Notes under the pieces: generated by a model
Databases searched by the model: none
Told to the model about the DNA's origin: nothing
Seen by the model: only the letters and a program-made list of their open reading frames with translations
DNA from: CAZISM01 sp964541895
Lineage (GTDB): Bacteria > Zhuqueibacterota > Zhuqueibacteria > Residuimicrobiales > Residuimicrobiaceae
Direction of reading: 5' to 3'
NCBI GenBank assembly: GCA_964541895.1
Contig: CAZISM010000086.1
Coordinates: 1-23,649 of the forward strand
Length of the DNA: 23,649 bases
Program-made: the position numbers and the translations under genes
Shown: positions 17,763 to 23,649 of the stretch, in pieces
How the letters are laid out: every line of letters starts with the position of its first letter
How positions within the stretch are numbered: the first letter of the stretch is position 1

Positions 17763-18884
17763 CTATAGTTTTTTTATAACTGCGATGGAAATGTCGTCGT
17801 ACTGCAAAGCGTTTTCCGTATAGCTATCGATACGCCAGAGCAGAGACTGGATCAGGGCTTCAGCGTCGAGATGAATCAATTCGTGTAGCCAGGCTTTGAT
17901 GGTGTCTTCTCCGATCATCTGGTCGTCGCTGTTTTTGGCTTCGAGGACGCCGTCAGACATGAGGATGATGGCATCGCCCTGGTGCAGGACAAGGCGCTCT
18001 TGCTCATAGGGGGTTGGGCTCAGTCCTGGCAGGCCGCCACCGCAGTGCAGCTCCCGCAGGTGGCTGCTCATCTGTTGAAAGTGAAAAGCGGGGAAATAGC
18101 CGGCATTGGCATAGACACACTGGTTTTCCCCAAAGCGAAAATGGAGCAGGAACAGGGAGATCAGCACGTCCTGCAGGACCGGATCCATGTCAAGAAAGCT
18201 GGAAAGTTTATTGAGCAGATCTGCCGGATGCGGAGCCTGGTTGGCGGCGATGGTGTGATAGAGCAGGCCGCGCAGATAACCGAGATACGAATAGGCAAAG
18301 AACTTGGCATTGGTCCCCTTGCCCATGACATCGCCGAGAAAAAAGGTCAGCGTCGCCGGATCGTGTTGAAAATAGTTGATGATATCGCCGCCGCCGATTT
18401 GCGCCGGCCTGGAGTAGAAACTGATCTCATAGCCCGGCATCTGCGGCGCCGGTTGCGACAGGGCGTGGCTCACCTGCTCGGAAAAATGCTGTACCGACTC
18501 TTCCCGATACACGCGCGAGCGTTTGAGCAGATGATGGACGCGCTTTAGCAAAATCTCCGGGTCGATCGGTTTGGTGAGAAAATCGTCTGCGCCTCGCGAC
18601 AAGCCCTGATCTTTGGCTTCGCTGGAGGTCATGGCGGTCAGGAATATAAAGGGCACCAGATCCAGCTTGAGATACTGGCGCAGCCGGTCACGCAGTTCAA
18701 AGCCGTCCATCTTGGGCATGATGACATCGGATATGATGAGATCCGGCTTGTGCTCTATGGCCAGCGCCAGGCCTTCCTCGCCGTCGCTCGCCGTGATGGT
18801 TTCATAAAATCGGCGCAAAGGTGACTCGATAACCTTTGATGTGATCCCCTCATCTTCGACGATAAGAATTTTCTCCTTAGGCAT
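17763..18884 (-). CDS. Response-regulator phosphatase: REC fused to PP2C (RsbU/SpoIIE-like)
   Basis: From the ATG at 18884 this is 373 residues (a GTG at 18893 would add three). Residues 1-120 are a receiver with acidic pocket Glu10/Asp11/Glu12, phospho-acceptor Asp53 (ISDVIMPKMDG) and Lys105 (LTKP). After a short linker, residues about 150-370 are a PP2C/SpoIIE phosphatase with metal ligands Asp167 (GGGDIINYF), Asp185 (LGDVMGKG), Asp311 (MSDGVLEAKN) and Asp363/364 (YDDISIAV). It would dephosphorylate the STAS protein encoded ten bases downstream, with activity set by receiver phosphorylation. The start overlaps the kinase stop by eight bases and has only a weak ribosome site, so translation is probably coupled. 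All key residues are intact. Confidence 0.94.
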   Translation of the reverse strand: MPKEKILIVEDEGITSKVIESPLRRFYETITASDGEEGLALAIEHKPDLIISDVIMPKMDGFELRDRLRQYLKLDLVPFIFLTAMTSSEAKDQGLSRGADDFLTKPIDPEILLKRVHHLLKRSRVYREESVQHFSEQVSHALSQPAPQMPGYEISFYSRPAQIGGGDIINYFQHDPATLTFFLGDVMGKGTNAKFFAYSYLGYLRGLLYHTIAANQAPHPADLLNKLSSFLDMDPVLQDVLISLFLLHFRFGENQCVYANAGYFPAFHFQQMSSHLRELHCGGGLPGLSPTPYEQERLVLHQGDAIILMSDGVLEAKNSDDQMIGEDTIKAWLHELIHLDAEALIQSLLWRIDSYTENALQYDDISIAVIKKL

Positions 18885-19296
18885 GCGGAACACTCTTGGC
18901 GATTTGGGTTATGTTGCAGAAAGGGCGATGTTCTTTTCTTTTGTAAATAAAGCCATCGGTCAACAGGCGAATCAGATACAGGCCGTAGCCGTGCTCCTGC
19001 GGTTCGTCCAGGTTGGGCAGGGTGGCGTTCTCCGGATACCAACGGGCGCCGTTGTCGCGAAACCAGATGTTCAGCGAATTCTTGTTTTCGAACAGCACGA
19101 TGCGGACCGGATCGTTGCCGGAGAGCCCGCTGTAGTTGCAGATGTTGCTGAATATTTCACTGCAAATGAGCCGAATCTCTTCCAGCCAGGCTTGCGGCAG
19201 GTCCGGTTCCAGGCTGGTGATCTGCACGGTCAATTGCGACAACAGCTCGTTCAGACGGCTGAGCGATGCGGTAAAGTGTAAACGTGTTCCCTTCAT
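18877..19296 (-). CDS. RsbW/SpoIIAB-like serine kinase / anti-sigma factor
   Basis: This 139-residue single-domain GHKL ATPase has an N box (Glu47, Asn51 in SEIFSNICNYSG), a G1 box (Asp81-Asn-Gly83) and a G2 loop (Gly103, Gly105 in HGYGLYLIRLL). These are the signatures of RsbW-type serine kinases, which phosphorylate the STAS antagonist and bind an output partner. The length fits the family. The start at 19296 overlaps the stop of the priming transferase as ATGA, with AAGGGG just upstream, so the regulatory module is translationally tied to the first biosynthetic step. No sigma factor gene follows, which leaves its output partner open. Confidence 0.92.
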   Translation of the reverse strand: MKGTRLHFTASLSRLNELLSQLTVQITSLEPDLPQAWLEEIRLICSEIFSNICNYSGLSGNDPVRIVLFENKNSLNIWFRDNGARWYPENATLPNLDEPQEHGYGLYLIRLLTDGFIYKRKEHRPFCNITQIAKSVPHA

Positions 19297-19919
19297 TTGG
19301 CCCCCTTGCCGGTAAACATTACGGTGACGGTTTTGAGCATGATTTCCAGATCCGCACGCAGGAATTCGCGAAAGGTGGTCAGGCGAGCCGCATAGGCGTG
19401 ATCATAGTACAATTTGGTTTTAACGCTCTCTTCACTGGTATCGTATTCGCAGTGGATTTGCGCCAGACCGGTGATGCCGGGTTTGACGTGAAACACCCGT
19501 TCGTTGTAAAAGGGAATCGCCTGATCCAGTTTTTCCACAAAATGCGGCCGTTCCGGACGAGGACCGACAATGCTCATCTGTCCGGCCAGGACATTGAACA
19601 GCTGCGGCAGTTCATCCAGACGGGCCTTGCGCAAAAAATGGCCGACGCGGGTGATGCGCGGATCGTCGTCCACCGCCCATACCGGGCCGGAGGCTTTTTC
19701 CGCATCGGCGCGCATGCTGCGAAATTTGATCATGTGGAAATAGGTCGCGGTCGAGTCTGTAACCCGGCCAACCCGTTTTTGCCTAAAGAACACCGGGCCC
19801 TTGCTTTCGAGACGAATGGCGAGAGCGATGAACGGATACAGCGGCAGCGTCAGCAGCAGGCCGATGACCGCCAGAATGAGATCCATCACGCGTTTGAAGA
19901 ACACAACCGAAGTCGGCAT
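19293..19919 (-). CDS. Monotopic phosphoglycosyltransferase (priming sugar transferase, PglC/WcaJ C-terminal type)
   Basis: From the ATG at 19919 (GAGGA six bases upstream) the product is 208 residues, the size of minimal PglC-like enzymes without the four-helix N-terminus of WcaJ. It has one re-entrant hydrophobic segment (about 8-35, with prolines), KFRSM (65-69), the catalytic Asp102-Glu103 pair in LDELPQLFNV, and IVGPRPERP (118-125). It would transfer a sugar-1-phosphate from an NDP-sugar to undecaprenyl phosphate, the committing step of the pathway. A start at 20126 would run deep into the upstream gene and adds an atypical peptide, so I rejected it. The specific sugar is unknown. Confidence 0.94.
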   Translation of the reverse strand: MPTSVVFFKRVMDLILAVIGLLLTLPLYPFIALAIRLESKGPVFFRQKRVGRVTDSTATYFHMIKFRSMRADAEKASGPVWAVDDDPRITRVGHFLRKARLDELPQLFNVLAGQMSIVGPRPERPHFVEKLDQAIPFYNERVFHVKPGITGLAQIHCEYDTSEESVKTKLYYDHAYAARLTTFREFLRADLEIMLKTVTVMFTGKGAK

Positions 19920-19933
19920 AAGATATCCTCGAA

Positions 19934-21154
19934 CTATTTTTTGTACTGATCCACCCGTTCCCATTTGACGGATTGTTTGCCGCGCAGCCAGCGGTAAAAT
20001 CCGAAAAAGGTCGTGACATTTATCAAATTGAAATAAAAGGCGATGTAGAGCGGTTTGATGCGCATCTGCAGCCGTTCGCCGATATAGCCGAGAGCGGCGG
20101 CCAGGTAGAACGCGCATTGCGCCCACAACAGCCAGCGATAGAGCGCACCCTGTCCGGTCAGGAGGATGTTAAGGACGAAAATCGCCAGCAACAAAAACGG
20201 GGCCGCCAGCCGTAACACCTTGTGGGACATGAAATGAAAAGCGATTTTTTTGTGACGCCACGACAACAGGCCTTTCAGCAGCGCCACCTGCTGAAAGTTG
20301 CCGGCCATGATGCGGATTCGTCGTTTGAATTCGCTGGCGCGGTCGGCCTGGGCCAGTTCGAGGCCGATGGCCTCGGATTCGTAGACCGCCTTGTATCCCT
20401 GTTGCATGATGCGGGCCGGAATGAGATAGTCGTCGTTGATCGCCTTTTCGGGCAGCGGGCGAAACGCTTTTTTCAGAAAAGCGTACAACGCGCCGTGCGC
20501 GCCCAGCAGCGCATAGAGCTTGCCCTGGCTGGCTTTGATAGCGGTTTCATACCGCCAATAGGCGCCTTCGCTGGCAGAATGGGTGTCGGCGCCGATGTCG
20601 ATCAGCTTGTATGTGCCGCTGACACAGCCGATGGTGTCGTCATAAAAATGGCGCGCCAGCTGCTCCAGGCAATCGATGCTGAGCAGGGAGGAAGCGTCCG
20701 AGAGCACGATGATTTCTCCGGCCGCCTGCGGAATGGTGTCGTTGAGCACGGCGGTTTTGCCGCGGCGCTCGGGATAGGCGATGAGGCGGATGATGGGATC
20801 GGCGATGGCATAATCCCGGACGATGTCGGCGGTGTGGTCGCTGGAGCCGTCGGAAGCGACGATCACTTCCAGTTTGTTCCTTTTGTAGCTCAACCACTGG
20901 CAGTTTTCCAGCTTGTCGCGGATGACACGTTCCTCATTATAGGCCGGCACAATCAGGGTGATGCTTTTCAGCTGGTCCGCCTCAGCCTGATGAGAAGGGT
21001 CTTTCAGCTCACTGGCGATGCGGGCAAAGTCCTCCGGCGTCTGCAGCTGGTAGTTTTTATTGCGTGACCACCAGCGCAACAGGATGAAATAGAACATGTA
21101 GGTGTAGAGGACGATGACGATAGCCAGCCAGAACACAACATGCAGTGCGATCAT
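19934..21154 (-). CDS. Membrane GT2 glycosyltransferase (processive-synthase-like)
   Basis: This 406-residue protein has one N-terminal helix (about 5-27), a GT-A domain, and about three to four C-terminal helices (after about residue 310). Motifs are LIVPAYNEERVI, SDGSSDHT (Asp102), LSDASS (Asp153), INDDYLIP (Asp241/242, the likely catalytic base) and FKRRIRIMAGN at the position of the QxxRW-type acceptor motif of hyaluronan/chitin/IcaA-like enzymes. It could be a transferase acting at the membrane or a small processive synthase; the tryptophan of QxxRW is replaced, which argues for a non-processive role. The start overlaps the polymerase stop as ATGA and the end lies 14 bases before the priming transferase. 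Confidence 0.9.
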   Translation of the reverse strand: MIALHVVFWLAIVIVLYTYMFYFILLRWWSRNKNYQLQTPEDFARIASELKDPSHQAEADQLKSITLIVPAYNEERVIRDKLENCQWLSYKRNKLEVIVASDGSSDHTADIVRDYAIADPIIRLIAYPERRGKTAVLNDTIPQAAGEIIVLSDASSLLSIDCLEQLARHFYDDTIGCVSGTYKLIDIGADTHSASEGAYWRYETAIKASQGKLYALLGAHGALYAFLKKAFRPLPEKAINDDYLIPARIMQQGYKAVYESEAIGLELAQADRASEFKRRIRIMAGNFQQVALLKGLLSWRHKKIAFHFMSHKVLRLAAPFLLLAIFVLNILLTGQGALYRWLLWAQCAFYLAAALGYIGERLQMRIKPLYIAFYFNLINVTTFFGFYRWLRGKQSVKWERVDQYKK

Positions 21155-22536
21155 ACAAACACCTTTAAAAACGCAGGTTTCACATCTGCCCGGGCTTTAA
21201 CGTCCGGATCTATATTTTCATAAATGACGACTATGATAGCCACGATGATGTACAAAAACCACTCGTACGACTGCGACAGAAACGTTCCGCAGATCAGGAA
21301 TCCGATCAGACTGGCATACGCGGTCCGCATCAGAGCGCGAAATGGACCGGGAGCACGGATCTGGTCCGAGCATTGCACCACCACCATGGCTTTGGCCAAC
21401 GCATACAGAATATAAGCCACAAAGGCGGTCAATCCGAACAGACCCAATTCACCCAACACCAGGAACCAGATGCTGTGAGCGGTTTTATTCGCCACCGGCA
21501 TGTCGGAATAATTGACAATTTTTCGGGGATAGTTGCCGAATCCCTGGCCCCAGATGGGACTATGTTTGGCCATAGCCACACCGGCTGACCACAGCCAGAG
21601 GCGGCTATCGCCCGATTCTTCGGCGCCTTCATCCTCGCCGCGCAAGCCGATGGAGTTCGTCACCACGCCCAGCATCAGCAAAAGGCCAACGCCCATCACG
21701 CCCAGCTGAATCGGTCTGGATTTGCCATACAGAAACAGGGACGCCATAACCGCCATCCAGCCCATGAGTCCGCCGCGCGACATGGTGAGGAGAATGGCAT
21801 AGGTCAGTTCGGCGATGCCCAGCACCAGAAACAGTTTGAGCGCATAGGAACGGGTGTTCATGATGAATCCGATCATGAAGGGGATGACGATCACCAGCGA
21901 CAGCGCCAGATCGTTGGGATCTCCCATGATGCCGACCAGGGAGGTGCGGCCGAGAGCGCCGACCACCCGGGTTCCGGAAAAATAATTTTGAATGGACAGG
22001 CCGCCGTTCCACAGCGCCAGACCGATAAGGACCCATATCAGCACGACCACTTTGTGGGGCGTGTCGGCCAGATTGGTGATGAGTATATAGAGAACGATGA
22101 TTTTGAAAAATTTCTCAAAGAACAGGGAAAAGCTGAAGGGAATGTCCTCGGAAGAGACGAACGACAAAAAGATGGCGCCGAGAAACGTGAACAGCCACAG
22201 GCTCTCCCGCGTTGACAGAAACCTGCGCCGTTCGACAATCTGGTTGGTGATGAACCAGGAGACCAGGCACACGATGGCGGCCATTTTCGTCAACATAAAG
22301 GGCTGCAGAAACTCGAAATAATCCGCCGGTCGCAGATACAGCAACATCAGAAACAGCAGCAGAGCGACATAGGGCAAGACAAACATGACGATGCCGATGC
22401 CGAGCGCCACCACGATGGCCAGGCTGAAGAAGGGATTGAGAAACATGGCAATCAGTCCGAGCACCACGGAGAAGAGAACGGCCATGAGCGCCAACCGGTC
22501 CTGTGTACGGACGATGTCATGGGCGACGTCAGTCAT
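21151..22536 (-). CDS. O-antigen polymerase/ligase family membrane protein (Wzy/WaaL-like)
   Basis: About 461 residues, mostly hydrophobic, with 10 or more helices. The segment LLTMSRGGLMGWMAV and, after a polar periplasmic-type loop (GEDEGAEESGDSRLWLW), GQGFGNYP and TAHSIWFLVLGELGLFG match the O-antigen ligase/polymerase (Wzy_C) pattern. In a Wzx/Wzy pathway it would join flipped repeat units in the periplasm. Two ATGs are possible: 22542 has GAGGA only two bases away, whereas 22536 has it at about eight bases, so I chose 22536, which overlaps the preceding stop by eight bases. Polymerase versus ligase cannot be separated by sequence reading; position next to the chain-length gene favours polymerase. 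Confidence 0.88.
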   Translation of the reverse strand: MTDVAHDIVRTQDRLALMAVLFSVVLGLIAMFLNPFFSLAIVVALGIGIVMFVLPYVALLLFLMLLYLRPADYFEFLQPFMLTKMAAIVCLVSWFITNQIVERRRFLSTRESLWLFTFLGAIFLSFVSSEDIPFSFSLFFEKFFKIIVLYILITNLADTPHKVVVLIWVLIGLALWNGGLSIQNYFSGTRVVGALGRTSLVGIMGDPNDLALSLVIVIPFMIGFIMNTRSYALKLFLVLGIAELTYAILLTMSRGGLMGWMAVMASLFLYGKSRPIQLGVMGVGLLLMLGVVTNSIGLRGEDEGAEESGDSRLWLWSAGVAMAKHSPIWGQGFGNYPRKIVNYSDMPVANKTAHSIWFLVLGELGLFGLTAFVAYILYALAKAMVVVQCSDQIRAPGPFRALMRTAYASLIGFLICGTFLSQSYEWFLYIIVAIIVVIYENIDPDVKARADVKPAFLKVFV

Positions 22537-23649
22537 GTTCATAGTCCTCTTTGAACTGATTGGTCATTTTCCCCAGAACCTGCAGACCCAGCTCCGGGCT
22601 GACCCGGGTGACGGATTGTATAGCCGAATCGAAAAACTCGACCACAAAGGCCAGGCCGATGCCGCTGACGAGGGCGGCGATCAAACCGATGAACAGCAGC
22701 CTGACTTTGGGGGTCTGCACCGGTGTCCCCTCCGACCGGGGCTTTTGCAGAATTTTAAAGCGCTGCAGCGAATCGAGGTAATCGAGCTCTTCACTCAGCT
22801 TGGCATCCTGCAGGCGCTGATAGGCTTTGTTGTAGCGATCCTGCAAGCCGTCATAGTTCCGTACCAGGGCCGTATATTCACGTTCTTTGGCGGGAATGGC
22901 GGCGGTGATGCGTGTTTGATTGGCCACAGCCTGCCGCACGGCCTCCAATCTGGCTTGCATGGAGTTCAATTGGCGGTCGGTCTGCTGCAACTCTTCCACG
23001 TTGGCCAGGGTAAGTTCCATCAGCGGGTCAGCGGTGGTGCCGGTGACGGCGGGCGCGGTGGCGTGATTCGCCGCCGCATCGGTTTCCGACGGCCGGCCGG
23101 CATTGCCGTACATGGTGATCATGCGTTCGAAATGGTCGCCGGCGACGGGCAGAATATGGGCCAGATCCAGCTCGCCGGTTTCCTGATACTTTTTCTGTTC
23201 TTCCGCCAGCAACGCATCCAGTTTTCGCAGCTGTTCGCTCACGTTACGAACCAACGGATGCTGGTCCGTGTACTTGGTAATGGCCTGGGCCAGTTCATTC
23301 TGCAGGCGAAGGCGTTGCGGGTTCTCTTCCACCAGTTTGGTAACGAGATGCTTTCGTTTTTCGATCAGCTCCCGGTGTGAAATTTCGAGATCGGCTTCCT
23401 GACGCTTGAGCTGATTGAGCTGATCGATGCTGTTTTGATACGAACCCGGCAGGGCATCGGTGTTGCCTTCTTTAAACGCCTGCAATTTCGATTCGGTCTC
23501 GGCGAGTTCCTTTTCAAAGTCCTGCAATTGCTTGCGCAGAAATTCATTGGCTGTCCGCGCCGCCTCTTTCTGCGGACGCGTGCTCTCTTCGATAAAGCCG
23601 TCGGCGATGCCCTGCAGCACGATGGGGACGGCGATGCGGTCGGTCATGG
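22529..23649 (-). CDS. Chain-length determinant / polysaccharide co-polymerase (GumC/Wzz-like), 5' end cut off
   Basis: The C-terminal 373 codons are visible; the frame is open through the right edge, and the Met codon at 23647 is internal because family members have about 150-200 more N-terminal residues with a first membrane helix. The visible part has long charged heptad-like coiled-coil segments, then a GNVR-type region (YNKAYQRLQDAK), a proline-containing approach and a second membrane helix about 70 residues from the C-terminus (VRLLFIGLIAALVSGIGLAF). It ends with LGLQVLGKM and a short acidic tail. No tyrosine autokinase domain follows the helix. It would control polymer length and couple polymerase to export. 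Confidence 0.9.
   Translation of the reverse strand, partial: MTDRIAVPIVLQGIADGFIEESTRPQKEAARTANEFLRKQLQDFEKELAETESKLQAFKEGNTDALPGSYQNSIDQLNQLKRQEADLEISHRELIEKRKHLVTKLVEENPQRLRLQNELAQAITKYTDQHPLVRNVSEQLRKLDALLAEEQKKYQETGELDLAHILPVAGDHFERMITMYGNAGRPSETDAAANHATAPAVTGTTADPLMELTLANVEELQQTDRQLNSMQARLEAVRQAVANQTRITAAIPAKEREYTALVRNYDGLQDRYNKAYQRLQDAKLSEELDYLDSLQRFKILQKPRSEGTPVQTPKVRLLFIGLIAALVSGIGLAFVVEFFDSAIQSVTRVSPELGLQVLGKMTNQFKEDYEHD

Noticed and set aside
18877..19296. Degenerate G1 box suggesting an inactive RsbW-like kinase
   Set aside because: The box lacks the second glycine of DxGxG, but RsbW-type proteins tolerate this, and the N box and G2 loop are intact.
19920..20126. N-terminal extension of the priming transferase starting at 20126
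   Set aside because: It would overlap the upstream GT2 gene by almost 200 bases with an unrelated peptide; the ATG at 19919 has a good GAGGA and fits the family N-terminus.
22385..23380. Plus-strand open frame of 331 codons opposite the polymerase and chain-length genes
   Set aside because: It spans two genuine minus-strand genes and shows no recognisable domain.

Overview
All sixteen protein genes in this 23.6 kb window lie on the minus strand, so the biological order runs from the right edge to the left. I see no rRNA, tRNA, CRISPR array, insertion sequence or phage gene. The moderately high GC content, the Wzx/Wzy-type polysaccharide genes, the GumC/Wzz-like chain-length protein and the large hybrid histidine kinases suggest a Gram-negative-type environmental bacterium rich in two-component systems. 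I cannot name the lineage from the sequence alone.

Region 1 (23649 to 6174) is one long polysaccharide operon of fifteen genes. Most junctions overlap by 4 to 14 bases (often ATGA) or are separated by fewer than 16 bases; the largest gap is 38 bases. In transcription order the genes are: a GumC/Wzz-like chain-length protein (cut by the right edge), a Wzy/WaaL-like O-antigen polymerase/ligase, a membrane GT2 glycosyltransferase, a small monotopic priming phosphoglycosyltransferase, three partner-switching regulators (an RsbW-like serine kinase, a REC-PP2C phosphatase and an RsbV-like STAS protein), two GT4 glycosyltransferases, a Wzx-type flippase, a soluble GT2, another GT4, a soluble hybrid histidine kinase (PAS-GAF-HisKA-HATPase-REC-REC-HPt), and two final GT4 enzymes. 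This is a complete lipid-linked Wzx/Wzy pathway: priming, chain extension by about six glycosyltransferases, flipping, polymerisation and length control. No outer-membrane exporter or BY-kinase is visible, and they may lie beyond the right edge.

The notable part is that a signalling circuit is encoded inside the biosynthetic operon. The hybrid kinase ends in an HPt domain, the phosphatase begins with an intact receiver, and the phosphatase, kinase and STAS genes are contiguous. The simplest model is phosphorelay from HPt to REC-PP2C, then dephosphorylation of the STAS protein, then partner exchange with the RsbW-like kinase. No sigma factor or DNA-binding regulator is encoded in the window, so the output could be post-translational control of the polysaccharide machinery. 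The arrangement recalls the SypE/SypA/SypF logic of the Vibrio fischeri syp polysaccharide locus, but with the SypE functions split over two proteins.

Region 2 (5754 to 6173) is a 420-base non-coding gap. It holds an inverted repeat, an AT-rich segment with a plausible sigma-70-type promoter, and a leader of about 240 bases with several stem-loops.

Region 3 (5753 to 1) is the start of a very large membrane hybrid histidine kinase, with at least 1917 residues visible. It combines a multi-helix N-terminal membrane region, a Cache-like and a CHASE extracytoplasmic domain, a PAS-GAF-GAF-PAS-GAF cytoplasmic array, a kinase core and a receiver that is cut by the left edge. It appears to be a separate transcription unit downstream of the operon.
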